A stretch of 42,734 nucleotides of DNA from JBGPHT01 sp041484525 (GCA_041484525.1 JBGPHT010000059.1:1-42734), one strand, 5' to 3'; counted from the first letter of the stretch, positions 8,513 to 17,697 are shown. Notes: generated by a model not told the origin, from the sequence alone. Made by a program: numbers and translations.

Positions 8513-9007
8513 TCAGTGCGAGTCGTGGCAGAGATTGCAATCATTGGAGGCTTGATACCGGTCATGGCAAGCCATGCAATCGGTCATGGCTATCGATTTT
8601 TCCTGCCCGACTGAATCCCGCTCGGCCACCGGACCGTGGCAGATGGCGCAGTCCACCTTGGCTTTCTTATGGTGTACTTCATGCGAGAAGTACACCGTTT
8701 TGGGTAGCCGGTAGATCCTTACCCAGGGAACTGGCTTCTTCTGCGACGCGAACCCAGCCAGTTTCTGAATGGCGGCACTCTCCTTCTTAATCGACAGGTG
8801 GCAGCCCATACATGCGATTTCCGCAGGATATCCGGCGGCGTCTCCCGGAGGCCGGATTGCGTGGCAATCCAGGCACTTCACCCCGGCCGCGGAATGCGTC
8901 TTATGACTGAACGGGATGGGTTGCTCGGGCGGCGCCTTCGGTTGGAAGGGCTTGGTTTGCGCAGCGCAGATCACAGCAACGGCCAGGAATTGGACGACCC
9001 GCCTCAT
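8513..9007 (-). CDS. Periplasmic pentahaem c-type cytochrome (c7/c3-like)
   Basis: A 164-aa protein with signal peptide MRRVVQFLAVAVICAAQ and five CxxCH sites: CLDCH (45-49), CMGCH (66-70), CAICH (120-124), CMACH (144-148) and CNLCH (157-161). FSHKTHSAAG and FSHEVHHKKAK supply likely distal His ligands, the pattern of class III/c7 multihaem carriers. The start codon overlaps the PQQ dehydrogenase stop (ATGA at 9004-9007), so the two are translationally coupled. The natural reading is that this protein takes electrons from the reduced quinoprotein and passes them to the respiratory chain. It is the last gene of the five-gene left-arm unit. Confidence 0.87.
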   Translation of the reverse strand: MRRVVQFLAVAVICAAQTKPFQPKAPPEQPIPFSHKTHSAAGVKCLDCHAIRPPGDAAGYPAEIACMGCHLSIKKESAAIQKLAGFASQKKPVPWVRIYRLPKTVYFSHEVHHKKAKVDCAICHGPVAERDSVGQEKSIAMTDCMACHDRYQASNDCNLCHDSH

Positions 9008-10884
9008 AGACGCGGCAGCGCGAACGCAACGAAATCACCGATCTGGAAAGGCCCCGGTTCCACAGACTTTTCGGGGTTCAGGTCGTCGCTCACGGGAACC
9101 ACCACGAACTGCCGGCCATCGACCATGTACGTGCTCGGCGTGGCGAACGCTCCTCCGCCCAGATAGGTCTCCCACAGCACTTTGCCGGTCTTGGCATGGT
9201 AGGCGCGGAAGACGTTGTCGAGGGTGCCCGCGCTGAAAACGACGCCGCCCGCGGTGACGATGTTGCCGCCCCGAATATACGTGCCGGTGCGTGGGATTCC
9301 ACGAGCGGTGAGTCCCTTGAACTCGCCGTGCGGAACCTGCCACGCGATCCTGGCGTTGTGGAGATCGATGGCCGAAATCCGTCCCCAAGGCGGCTTGGTG
9401 ATCGGGTAGCCCTCCTCGTCGACATTCAAATGGTATCCGCTGAAACCGTAGCGGTAGCCTGCATTGGCCGGCGCATCCTCGAGCGCCGTGCTCCAGGAGA
9501 TCTCGTTATGGTTCACGTATAGCCACTCGGATTGCGGATCGAAGCTGCCGCCTCCCCACAGCGCTCCACCGTGGAATCCCGGGAACGTCATCGTCTCACG
9601 GGCGCCGGGCGGAGTGAACATCGGCCCGAATCGATAGTCCTTCGTCTTCTCCATCGCGTACGCGCGCGCCGCGGGAGAAATATCGCTCAGGTCCTCGCGC
9701 GAAATTCCCTGGCGGGAAAAGGCCGGCGGGGCAGTAGGGAATGGCTGCGTAGGATACGACCCTTCACCGGGCGCGTCCGATTGCGGAACTTTTCGTTCTT
9801 CGATCGGGTAGAGTGGCTTGCCGGTCTGGCGGTCGAGCAGATACACCCAGCCCGTCTTCGAAACTTGCGCGACGACATCGGTCTTGCGCCCATTGTGGGT
9901 GATATTCAGCAGCTTGGGAGCGCACGGAATATCGTAATCCCACAGGTCGTGGTGCACCGTTTGAAAATGCCAGGCGCGCTCTCCCGTCTGCGCTTTCAAC
10001 GCCAGCACCGAGTTGCCGAACAGGTTCGCGCCAGCGCGGTCGCCTCCGAAAAAGTCGAAGGTCGGAGAACCGGTTCCCAGAAACACCAGGCCGCGCTTCT
10101 CGTCGATACTGAGCCCACCCCAACAGTTCGCGCCGCCCGTCGTCTTCCACGATTCCGGAGACCAGGTGTCGTACCCGAATTCGCCCGGGTGCGGAATTGT
10201 GTGGAAGATCCACCGCTGCTTGCCGGTGCGGATATCGTAGGCGCGAATGTGTCCGGGCGCGGCCGGCCGCGGGCCCTCGCCGGTCCGGCTGGTGACAATC
10301 AGCAGATCCTGGTAGATGGCGCCGGGTGTCGTCGAAACAATCGAGACGCCGGTCGCGTCGCGATCGACATTCTTTTCGAGATCGATCGCGCCCTCTTCTC
10401 CAAACGTTGGCACCGGCTTGCCGGTCTTCGCATCCAGGCACCAGATCTTGTTCTGGATGGGCGCATAGATCCGTTCGTTGGCGCCGTCCTTGGCATACGT
10501 CACGCCGCGCGTCACGCCGAATCCACGGCGGTTGGTGTTCCCACTGAGCGGAGCGAACGTCCACAGCACTTTGCCGTTGTCCGCGTGGAGCGCCTGCACC
10601 ACCAGGTCGGCGCCGACGATGTACATGATGCCGTCCACGACCAGCGGCGTGCACTCCACCGAACCGCGATAGCGCGAGTTCTCGGCAGCCGAGTGGTGCA
10701 CCCACGCCGGTTTCAGATCGGCAACGTTGGCGGCAGTGATCTGCGACAAGGGAGAGTAGCGGCTCGCCTCCGGATCGCCGGCGTAGTGTTTCCAGTCCTG
10801 CGAACGGCCCGCTGCCGCGCGGCCGGCCAATGGCGTCAGGGCGCCGCCGGCCGCGAGTTGCATGAACTTCCTGCGGAGGATCAT
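9004..10884 (-). CDS. Tat-exported PQQ-dependent dehydrogenase (quinoprotein glucose-dehydrogenase type)
   Basis: A 626-aa eight-bladed quinoprotein. The leader MILRRKFMQLAAGGALTPLA is twin-arginine. Propeller motifs include WKHYAGDPEASRYSPLSQI, NGKVLWTF, TGKQRWIFHTIPHPGEF, LDAKTGKPVPTFGEEG and HHDLWDYDIPCAP, the last typical of the active-site Asp region of soluble and membrane glucose/polyol dehydrogenases. It ends without a cytochrome domain, so electrons must leave through a partner, most simply the coupled pentahaem cytochrome. The frame is open 177 nt further upstream, but ATG 10884 is preferred. It sits 7 nt after the DUF1501 stop and begins the leader. The substrate is probably a sugar or alcohol, but cannot be fixed from sequence. 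Confidence 0.9.
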   Translation of the reverse strand: MILRRKFMQLAAGGALTPLAGRAAAGRSQDWKHYAGDPEASRYSPLSQITAANVADLKPAWVHHSAAENSRYRGSVECTPLVVDGIMYIVGADLVVQALHADNGKVLWTFAPLSGNTNRRGFGVTRGVTYAKDGANERIYAPIQNKIWCLDAKTGKPVPTFGEEGAIDLEKNVDRDATGVSIVSTTPGAIYQDLLIVTSRTGEGPRPAAPGHIRAYDIRTGKQRWIFHTIPHPGEFGYDTWSPESWKTTGGANCWGGLSIDEKRGLVFLGTGSPTFDFFGGDRAGANLFGNSVLALKAQTGERAWHFQTVHHDLWDYDIPCAPKLLNITHNGRKTDVVAQVSKTGWVYLLDRQTGKPLYPIEERKVPQSDAPGEGSYPTQPFPTAPPAFSRQGISREDLSDISPAARAYAMEKTKDYRFGPMFTPPGARETMTFPGFHGGALWGGGSFDPQSEWLYVNHNEISWSTALEDAPANAGYRYGFSGYHLNVDEEGYPITKPPWGRISAIDLHNARIAWQVPHGEFKGLTARGIPRTGTYIRGGNIVTAGGVVFSAGTLDNVFRAYHAKTGKVLWETYLGGGAFATPSTYMVDGRQFVVVPVSDDLNPEKSVEPGPFQIGDFVAFALPRL

Positions 10885-10891
10885 AGTAGCG

Positions 10892-12295
10892 TCAACTGAG
10901 GATCGCCTGGATCGGGCCGGCCCCTTCTTCCACCAGGTGAAAAGTTCTGCCGAAGACGGGGATCTCCATCTTCTTGTAGTCCAGGCCCAACTGGTGAAGG
11001 ATGGTGGCGTGTAGGTCGCTGCAGTAATGCGGATTCTCCACTGCCCGATAGCCGACTTCATCGGTTTCGCCGTGAGTCATCCCGCCCTTCACGCCGCCTC
11101 CCGCGAGCCACACCGAATACCCGCGCGGATTATGATCGCGTCCGGTAGTGTTTTGCGACCAGGGCGTGCGGCCGAAATCGCTCGCGAAGACCACCAGCGT
11201 AGAATCGAGCATGCCCCGCTGCTTCAGGTCGCGGATGAGGCCGGCGATCGGCTTATCCACGGCGCGGCAACTCTTCTCATGGTCCTTCATGTCCACATGG
11301 GCATCCCAACTTCCATTGCCGCCTCCGCCATTGCAGAGCTGGATGTAGCGGACGCCTTTTTCCACCAGGCGCCGCGTCATCAGAAGCTGCCGCCCAAAGT
11401 CATCCGTGTCCTTCTCGCCGATTCCGTAGAGGTCCTGCACGTGCTTCGGCTCATTCGCGAAGTCTACCACCTCGGGTGCGGACAACTGCATTCTCGCCGC
11501 CAGCTCATACGACTGCACGCGGCCGGCGATGTCCGTGTTGACCGCGTAGACGTCGCGGAATTCCTTGTTGAGCCGAAGCAGCGTTTGCATTTGCAGTTCG
11601 CGCTCGGTGGCAGTGCCGCCTTTCGGCGGATACAGATTCGGGATCGGTGTGTCGCCTGCGCGGAACGGCGTCGCGGCCGAGCTGGCGCCGAGATACCCGC
11701 CCGTCAACTGCACCGGCGAAGAGGGACGCCCGATATTGACGAACGTCGGCAGGTTCTGGTTCGCGCTTCCCAGGGCGTAGGAGACCCAGCTTCCCAGGCA
11801 AGGGTGGTCGAAGGCGCGGCCGCGATGTCCGGTCGCGGTCTCGATCACGGCTGGAAAGTGGTTGCCTTCGTGATTCCACATGGAACGCACGATGGCAATT
11901 TCATCGATCGTTGCGCCGATGTTGGGCAGGATGTCGGACACCGGAACGCCGGACTTCCCGCAGGGCTTGAAAGTGCGGATACACGGGATCACCGGCCGCT
12001 TGATCTCGGCCACGTTGTCTCCGAAGGCGGTGCCGTCCATCATCTTGCCGGCATGCTTATTGTCCTTCGGGTCGAACGTGTCCAACTGGCTCACGCCGCC
12101 GCACATAAAGAGGTAGATGACCGACTTGGCCTTGGGTTCGAAATGCGGCCCGAGCCGGGCGTCTTTGAGCTTGCCATCGTCCGCGAAGAGACCGCCCAGG
12201 GCAGCGCCGAAGAATCCGCCCGCTGCCCGCGTGACAAAACCGCGCCGCGACACTCGACCGCAAGGATAGGGGTTGATTGAGTTCACTGGATTCAT
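10892..12295 (-). CDS. DUF1501 family exported protein (sulfatase/phosphatase-like fold)
   Basis: A 467-aa protein with the twin-arginine leader RVSRRGFVTRAAGGFFGAAL. DUF1501 features follow: AKSVIYLFMCGGVSQLDTFDPK near the start, RSMWNHEGNHFPAVIETATGH, FASDFGRTPWSQNTTGRDHN and HYCSDLHATILHQLGLD. The family shares the alkaline-phosphatase/sulfatase fold and is nearly always beside a PSD1 (DUF1549/DUF1553) protein in Planctomycetes, Verrucomicrobia and Acidobacteria. The pair is so far without a proven reaction, though many models place it in polysaccharide use. The start codon overlaps the PSD1 stop as ATGA at 12292-12295. Export is probably to the periplasm in folded form. Confidence 0.88.
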   Translation of the reverse strand: MNPVNSINPYPCGRVSRRGFVTRAAGGFFGAALGGLFADDGKLKDARLGPHFEPKAKSVIYLFMCGGVSQLDTFDPKDNKHAGKMMDGTAFGDNVAEIKRPVIPCIRTFKPCGKSGVPVSDILPNIGATIDEIAIVRSMWNHEGNHFPAVIETATGHRGRAFDHPCLGSWVSYALGSANQNLPTFVNIGRPSSPVQLTGGYLGASSAATPFRAGDTPIPNLYPPKGGTATERELQMQTLLRLNKEFRDVYAVNTDIAGRVQSYELAARMQLSAPEVVDFANEPKHVQDLYGIGEKDTDDFGRQLLMTRRLVEKGVRYIQLCNGGGGNGSWDAHVDMKDHEKSCRAVDKPIAGLIRDLKQRGMLDSTLVVFASDFGRTPWSQNTTGRDHNPRGYSVWLAGGGVKGGMTHGETDEVGYRAVENPHYCSDLHATILHQLGLDYKKMEIPVFGRTFHLVEEGAGPIQAILS

Positions 12296-14475
12296 CGGAC
12301 GAACACAAACTCGTCGAGATTAAACAACAGCCAGGCGAAGCCCTTGAGCCGCGCCGGATCGTTTGCCAGGTAAGTCATCGCTTCGTCCTTCTCGCCGCCC
12401 GAAGCGTGTCTGCCGAGGGCGATCCGGTACCCCAGATCGACAGCCGCGCCGAGATCCGCACCGGCTTCCTGCTGCAGCCGCTCAGCGAATTTGGCAGTCG
12501 CCTTTTCGACCTCATCGCTGTTCATCAGGAACAGGCCCTGCGGCGCGGTGACGGTGCGCGTGCGCAGCGGGCAGGGAAGGCGGCCGTCATCCACGTCGAA
12601 CGCTTGCAGGAAATTGGGCACCACGTCGCGGCTCGTCGAGAAGCCGCGAATCATGTACGCGCCGCGCCGATTGGCGGGCGCCGGCGCCGCACCGTTTCCA
12701 CGGCCTCCGCCGCCGTTTCCGCGCCGCGGCGTTTCGGACGATGCGATGTCGAACGAGGGGCCGCCCACTGCCAGATCCAGCGTTCCCGCCGATGCCAGGA
12801 TGCCATCCCAGATTGGCTCCGCTTCCAGCCGGTTCAAGCGAAAGCTCCAGAGATAATCGTTCGCCGGATCGATCTTAGAATTTGTGGACAGCACGGCGGG
12901 GTCGATCGCAGAGGCCCGCTGATAGGTTTCAGAGGTCACCATCAGCCGGTTCATCTCCTTCATGCTGAATTTTCGGGCCACGAATTCCGCCGCCAGCCAG
13001 TCGAGCAGTTCGGGATTCGTGGGCATGCCGCCCAACGTCCCGAAATCGCTGGGTGTCTTCTGCAAGCCTTCGCCATAGTGCCACTGCCAGAGGCGATTGA
13101 CGGCCACGCGGGCGAAGAATGGATTCTCGGGCGCGGTCAGCCAATCCGCGAAACCTTCGATTCGGCCGTCCCGGAAATCGGGTTTGGCGGGAGCGAAGGG
13201 CCAGCCCGGTTCCACCGGCTTGTCCTTCTCGGGACGATCGGGTTCGCCGCTGGAGAGAACGTAACTCTGCTCTTTCTCGCGGCCGCGGTCGATTTCCACC
13301 GTCCAGAACGCCGGCAGCGCCGAACCGCCTCCACGACCCCCGCCGAGCGCTCCGATCTGCCGGTTCACCTCGTCGAACTTCTTGCGGTCGGCCTCGGGTA
13401 GAAGCTCCTTCACCTTGACGGGATCGACTCGCAATGGCACGAAGTAGTCGTCCACCATCTTCTGTTCGGCGAACGTCCGCTGCCTCTCGGGTTTGCGAAC
13501 GGCGGCCTGCGCATCAGGCGGCAGCATCAGGATGCGTTCTTCTTCCAGCCGCTTGCGAATGGGCCCTTCGAGCGCCGCCAACTGGGCCTTCAGAGGCGCT
13601 TCCGCGGCCGCGCGCGCCTTCTGTGCTTCCTCGGACGCATCGGCATTCTTCAGGATGTCGGCCGGTGACGCCAAGGTCAACTTTTTGACTGCCAGCGGAT
13701 CGAAGAGCGCCTTCATCGCGTAGAAGTCGCGCTGCGAGATCGGGTCGTACATGTGATCGTGGCACTTGGCACAGCCAACGGTCAGGCCCATGAACGCGGT
13801 CGAAACCGTCTCCACGGCGACGATGGGAAGCTCGCCGGTGTCCTTGTTGTCGCGCGAAACTCCGCCGCGCGCGAGGAATCCCAACGCGAACAGATCGTCC
13901 GCCCGGGGCTCGATCCGGGAGCGAATCCCGATGTCCGATACGCGCGTGCGCTCGTTGCGGTATCCGGTCAGTTGCGCGCGCACAAACTGGTCATACGGCA
14001 AATCGCGGTTCAGCTCGTGGATGACCCAGTCGCGCCAAAGATGGATCCCGGCTTGGGCATACATCCTCTCGTCGACATCGGCGTATCGCAAAACGTCGAG
14101 CCAATGCCGTCCATAGCGAACGCCGTACTGAGGGTCCGCCAGGAGCCGATCCACCACTTTCTCATACGCGTCGGGCGACTCGTCTTTGAGGAAGGCGTCC
14201 TGCTCGGCGGGCGTGGGAGGCAGCCCGATCAGGTCGAGGTAAACACGCCGCAACAGGGTAACCTTGTCCGCCGGACCCGCCGGCCGCAGGCCCTTCTTCT
14301 TGAGTTCCGCAGCGATGAATGCGTCGATGGGATTCCTGGATCGCGTCACTCCCGCTGGCACCGCGGGACGAACCACCGGCTTCTGCGACCACAATACGAC
14401 GCCCTCTTTCGGGGCACTGAGCGCGATGCCCGACAACACCAACGCCGTGGATAATATTCGTTTCACCGCCGACAT
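12292..14475 (-). CDS. PSD1 protein: DUF1549 plus DUF1553
   Basis: A 727-aa protein with a signal peptide (MSAVKRILSTALVLSGIALS). The DUF1549 part contains NPIDAFIAAELKKKGL, LLRRVYLDLIGLPPTPAEQ and the CAKCHDHMYDPISQRDFY segment, whose CxxCH may bind one haem c. The DUF1553 part contains NPFFARVAVNRLWQWHYGEG, LLDWLAAEF and TSETYQRAS. The usual N-terminal PSCyt1 cytochrome domain is absent. Two Gly/Arg-rich loops interrupt the chain (near 12661-12735 and 13316-13350). ATG 14475 is 2 nt after the Nif3-like stop. A TTG at 14499 is the only upstream alternative. It is obligately paired with DUF1501 next door. The function is unproven. Confidence 0.88.
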   Translation of the reverse strand: MSAVKRILSTALVLSGIALSAPKEGVVLWSQKPVVRPAVPAGVTRSRNPIDAFIAAELKKKGLRPAGPADKVTLLRRVYLDLIGLPPTPAEQDAFLKDESPDAYEKVVDRLLADPQYGVRYGRHWLDVLRYADVDERMYAQAGIHLWRDWVIHELNRDLPYDQFVRAQLTGYRNERTRVSDIGIRSRIEPRADDLFALGFLARGGVSRDNKDTGELPIVAVETVSTAFMGLTVGCAKCHDHMYDPISQRDFYAMKALFDPLAVKKLTLASPADILKNADASEEAQKARAAAEAPLKAQLAALEGPIRKRLEEERILMLPPDAQAAVRKPERQRTFAEQKMVDDYFVPLRVDPVKVKELLPEADRKKFDEVNRQIGALGGGRGGGSALPAFWTVEIDRGREKEQSYVLSSGEPDRPEKDKPVEPGWPFAPAKPDFRDGRIEGFADWLTAPENPFFARVAVNRLWQWHYGEGLQKTPSDFGTLGGMPTNPELLDWLAAEFVARKFSMKEMNRLMVTSETYQRASAIDPAVLSTNSKIDPANDYLWSFRLNRLEAEPIWDGILASAGTLDLAVGGPSFDIASSETPRRGNGGGGRGNGAAPAPANRRGAYMIRGFSTSRDVVPNFLQAFDVDDGRLPCPLRTRTVTAPQGLFLMNSDEVEKATAKFAERLQQEAGADLGAAVDLGYRIALGRHASGGEKDEAMTYLANDPARLKGFAWLLFNLDEFVFVR

Positions 14476-14477
14476 CT

Positions 14478-15374
14478 TCAACCCGCCTTTGGCGTCCAAA
14501 AAGCTTCACCTGCCGGCATGAACTCGATGGGCACTTCCGTGACGAAGGTCCGCAGCCATCGCGCGCACTCGGCCATTCCGCCCTCTTCCGACATGTCGTG
14601 ACCCAGGACGATCATGCCCTTCTTCTTTCCCGCGGCCACCGAGTCCCGCACGTACTCGCCCGCGTCCCATTCTCCCGGCTCACCGCACACCAGAACGTCC
14701 ACTTCGCTTCCCGAGAGATACCGCTGGATGAGGCCGACCGGCGTGGAGCCCGGATTGAACGCCACCGAGCTGACGGGCATTTGCGGATCGCCGATCACTC
14801 GGATAGCGCGAACCTTCAGGCGGTCTTTAATCTGACGCGCGAGTTCTTCCAACGTAATCTTCGGCAGGGTGTAGAGCCTGACATTGTCGGGAACCTGGAA
14901 TTTCTCCCATCCCAGTGCCAGGCCCATTCCGCGGATAATCCCATCCGGCTTCTGCGCGTGCCAGTGGTCATGAAAGCGCCATACCACGAGTCCGTGATCC
15001 TCTATGTAACTCCGCTTCAGTTGCACCAACGGATCCTCGGCGTTGTTACGGGCGTGAAACTCATCCTCGGCGCCACTGTAGAAAGTCGGCTCGTGTACGA
15101 CGATGAAGTTCCGCTGCGCCGCCGAGGCACGTTTCAACAGGTCGAGCGTGGCCACCATGGTCGTGGCGATTCCCTTGACCACGGTATCCGGATTGCCGGC
15201 TTTGATCGTGTCGACCGTCTGCGCGCGCCAGGGCACACCGGCGTTTTTCTGAATCCGCTCGATCAACTGCCGTGCGGTCAGACCCGGCTCCTGGGCGGCC
15301 AGGGGTCGAAGGGCGAGCAGTCCGCCGGTCCAGCTCAGGAATGACCTTCTCGTCGGTCGACTTGCAGTGAACAT
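14478..15374 (-). CDS. Tat-exported Nif3-like dinuclear-metal protein
   Basis: A 298-aa protein. The family pattern is seen in FIVVHEPTFYSGAEDE (first metal site), FHDHWHAQKPDGIIRGMGLALGW (second His cluster) and VLGHDMSEEGGMAECARWL near the C-terminus, corresponding to the conserved His and Glu ligands of Nif3/DUF34 proteins. Those are cytoplasmic in most bacteria. Here the chain begins with TRRSFLSWTGGLLALRPLAA, a Tat leader, which predicts extracytoplasmic metal-dependent hydrolase chemistry. The start at ATG 15374 is preferred over TTG 15386. It is the first gene of the left-arm unit, with the AACGTTA palindrome about 80 nt upstream. Exact activity unknown. Confidence 0.75.
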   Translation of the reverse strand: MFTASRPTRRSFLSWTGGLLALRPLAAQEPGLTARQLIERIQKNAGVPWRAQTVDTIKAGNPDTVVKGIATTMVATLDLLKRASAAQRNFIVVHEPTFYSGAEDEFHARNNAEDPLVQLKRSYIEDHGLVVWRFHDHWHAQKPDGIIRGMGLALGWEKFQVPDNVRLYTLPKITLEELARQIKDRLKVRAIRVIGDPQMPVSSVAFNPGSTPVGLIQRYLSGSEVDVLVCGEPGEWDAGEYVRDSVAAGKKKGMIVLGHDMSEEGGMAECARWLRTFVTEVPIEFMPAGEAFWTPKAG

Positions 15375-15450
15375 AGGGTATCCCAACCGGCCGGGCAGTG
15401 GCCGACGCTAATGCCACACCGTCAGAAGTTTAGCCGAGAGACAAGCGTCA

Positions 15451-15480
15451 GGCAACGTTACATCGCGTCCTAACGTTGGC
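15451..15480. promoter_or_regulatory. Palindromic operator candidate GGCAACGTTA-N10-TAACGTTGGC
   Basis: Arms 15451-15460 and 15471-15480 are inverted repeats with one mismatch. The core AACGTTA-N10-TAACGTT (15454-15477) matches the core at 8310-8334, where the spacer is 11, and the right half TCCTAACGTT is identical in both. It lies in the 127-nt gap between the membrane-regulator stop (15502) and the Nif3-like start (15374), where a promoter of the five-gene operon must be. Confidence 0.6.
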
Positions 15481-15501
15481 CGGTACGGTAGCTACGCAGC
15501 G

Positions 15502-16857
15502 TCAGACGGGAGGCTGGGTGACCTTGCGCCACGCCACCAACTCCACGCTGTCGCCGATTTCATTCTGCTCGGAAACCCGCAGGACCATCTCCAGGTCGGG
15601 AAGCCGGCTGCCGGGAGGCAGTCCTAACATGCGCCGGACTTGCGCGGCGGAGTCTTTGCGTAGCAGCAGTTCGCCCGACATCTCGGTCGCCGACATGGAC
15701 TGTCCCGCCACCAACAGGACGCGTCCCGAGTGGGCGGTATTCTCCAGCAAATAAACCCTGGCAAAAGTAATCTTCTTGCCGGTCTTGGTGTCCAGGTGGA
15801 CTTCGAATTTCGCCGGTTCGCCCTGCAGCGGATGCCGGTTGAGTATGACTTCCGGTTTGCCCGGACGCGGCAGTTCATCAAAAGGAAAATTCGAATCGTT
15901 CACCGGAAACAGAGCCGCCCACGGATTCGAGAGCGAACTACCGAGAACGACGAAGTTCCCTGTCCGGAAAGCCCTGGCATGCATTTGACGCGCCTGCCGA
16001 ATGGTCACATCCCAACCCCGCGCCTCCAGATCTCCAGCAATACGGTTGGCGTTCTGTAAGTCTCCCACGTTGGTAATCTGCCGCGTGGAAAGGCTTCCCC
16101 AGAAGCGCAGAAGGTCCTTCTCCTTCGCCATCTCTGGAACGTTAAGATAGGTCAGGTTCTCGTATTCCTCGAGCGTGAACCGGCGGTCGAGTAAAACCTG
16201 GATCAGCACCAGGGCGTCATCGGCGACGATTACCTGGGCGGCACGAGGCGTGCCCTGAAAGGCCGCGACAATCAGGCTGTCACTCGACCCGCTGACCAGA
16301 ACCCAGCGTCTCACGCCCCACCACGCGAGGGCCGCCACGCACACCAATAGGATGGCGGCCGCGACGCGCCAACGCCGGAGCCAATCGTGCGACCGATCGG
16401 GCGCTAATCGCGGCAGCACGAGCGGGACATCGGTGACAGGCGAATACAGCGGTCCGAGCGCGGACGCGGGGACGAAACAGAACTCCGGGACGTACGAGCC
16501 AGAGGGGAGACTAATACGGAATTTCGACTCGGCGCCGGCGGTGCCGTAGTGTTGCAGGAGGCGCTTGCGCACGTCGCTTGCAGTCACGCGAACTATGGCG
16601 TCGTCGGCGGTGTCATAGGTGGCAGGGCGGCCGAATAACGCCACTCCGATACTGCGCTCCCGCAAGTCCGCCGGGTCGCCGTGGAGCGCCTGTTCGACGA
16701 TGTGCTTCAGGAATTCCTGGCAGCGATGGCTGCCCTTGAAAGTCGCTCCCTTGATGATCTCATCCAGGTGAGCGCGCAACTCCACCTCATGCTTTACCGC
16801 CTCGCTGATCTTGGCGACGGCTGCCGCGTGGGTGGCGCTATCAACTTTGCCGGCCAT
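15502..16857 (-). CDS. Membrane-anchored winged-helix transcriptional regulator
   Basis: A 451-aa protein. Residues about 35-125 (FKGSHRCQEFLKHIVEQAL, RERSIGVALFGRPATYD, DAIVRVTASDVRKRLLQHY, FRISLPSGSYVPEF) match the winged-helix-like N-terminal domain of regulators common in Acidobacteria. A single membrane segment follows (residues about 164-181, VAAAILLVCVAALAWWGV). The remaining 265 residues would be extracytoplasmic and resemble no sensor I know. The layout, DNA-binding domain inside and sensor outside, fits one-component control by periplasmic signals. It lies 127 nt upstream of the left-arm operon and is the natural candidate to bind the AACGTTA palindromes. It begins 45 nt after the IclR stop and may share its transcript. 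Confidence 0.72.
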   Translation of the reverse strand: MAGKVDSATHAAAVAKISEAVKHEVELRAHLDEIIKGATFKGSHRCQEFLKHIVEQALHGDPADLRERSIGVALFGRPATYDTADDAIVRVTASDVRKRLLQHYGTAGAESKFRISLPSGSYVPEFCFVPASALGPLYSPVTDVPLVLPRLAPDRSHDWLRRWRVAAAILLVCVAALAWWGVRRWVLVSGSSDSLIVAAFQGTPRAAQVIVADDALVLIQVLLDRRFTLEEYENLTYLNVPEMAKEKDLLRFWGSLSTRQITNVGDLQNANRIAGDLEARGWDVTIRQARQMHARAFRTGNFVVLGSSLSNPWAALFPVNDSNFPFDELPRPGKPEVILNRHPLQGEPAKFEVHLDTKTGKKITFARVYLLENTAHSGRVLLVAGQSMSATEMSGELLLRKDSAAQVRRMLGLPPGSRLPDLEMVLRVSEQNEIGDSVELVAWRKVTQPPV

Positions 16858-16902
16858 CCGAGAATACCAGTGGACACGAGAATATCACACAAGCCCGGAG
16901 CG

Positions 16903-17697
16903 TCATTCCTCTTGGGGTTCCATGCTCAGGCGCGCCGAGATCTCGTCCGCCACCGCTCGCACCTGCTCGCTGCATTCCGGATATCGCTCCAACGGAAAGC
17001 GTTCCGCCGGAGCGGAAATGCCGATCGATCCGACGATCATTCCTCGTTGTGCGCGGATCGGCGCAGCGACGCAGCGGAGTCCTTCCCTGAATTCGGCGTC
17101 GTCCGTGGCATAGCCCTGCTCCTGGATTTCGGCGCACGCCTTTGCCAGATCCGTAAGGGTAGCGATGGTTTGCTTCGTATGTATGGACAACGGTGTGGAT
17201 CCGAAAATCGCGCGCAACTCGTCCCGGCTAAGTCCGGCCAGCAATGCCTTGCCGTGAGCGGTGCAATGCAGCGGAACCATTTCCCCGGTCTGTCCGGAAA
17301 CGGCAATCACGTGATTGGCGGACGCGTGGTCGATGAACAGCGCGCTTCTGCCCTCGCGAATCGCCAGGTGCACGGTCTCGTTGGTACGCTTGGCAAGCTG
17401 CTTCAAGTGCTCTTGCGAGACGCGGATCAGCATCGTGCCCCAATCGTACCGGTGGGAGAGTCGCCAGAGGGTGGGTCCCAGGATGAAGTCTTTCCGCCCT
17501 GCCGGATATGCGAGAAACCCGCGGCGTTTGAGCGTGAATGCCAGCCGGAAAACGCTGCTGCGGTCGATCCCGACCAGATTCGTTAACTCGGCCAGAGAGA
17601 CGGGATCGTCGGAATTCGCGACCGCTTCCAGAATTACCAACCCCCGGTCGAGGCTCTGAATCGGCTGGGTTTCACGGGGGGCAGCGCTATTCGGCAT
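16903..17697 (-). CDS. IclR-family transcriptional regulator
   Basis: A 264-aa protein. The N-terminal winged helix spans residues 13-75 (IQSLDRGLVILEAVANS, SLAELTNLVGIDRSSVFRLA, LKRRGFLAYP). The C-terminal IclR effector domain follows, with NETVHLAIREGRSALFID, LHCTAHGKALLAGLS, QGYATDDAEFREGLRCVAAP and GSIGISAPAERF. Members bind small aromatic or sugar-derived acids and usually control an adjacent catabolic operon. This gene diverges from the receptor operon at 17905 across 207 nt holding the ATTGTA-N5-TACAAT palindrome and a CAATGGTCATTG site. No Shine-Dalgarno is visible and a TATAAT lies 5 nt from the ATG, so the mRNA may be leaderless. The ligand is unknown. Confidence 0.92.
   Translation of the reverse strand: MPNSAAPRETQPIQSLDRGLVILEAVANSDDPVSLAELTNLVGIDRSSVFRLAFTLKRRGFLAYPAGRKDFILGPTLWRLSHRYDWGTMLIRVSQEHLKQLAKRTNETVHLAIREGRSALFIDHASANHVIAVSGQTGEMVPLHCTAHGKALLAGLSRDELRAIFGSTPLSIHTKQTIATLTDLAKACAEIQEQGYATDDAEFREGLRCVAAPIRAQRGMIVGSIGISAPAERFPLERYPECSEQVRAVADEISARLSMEPQEE

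Noticed and set aside
9532..10899. Plus-strand open frame of 455 codons opposite the PQQ dehydrogenase
   Set aside because: Antisense shadow with no recognisable domain. The minus strand carries canonical quinoprotein motifs.
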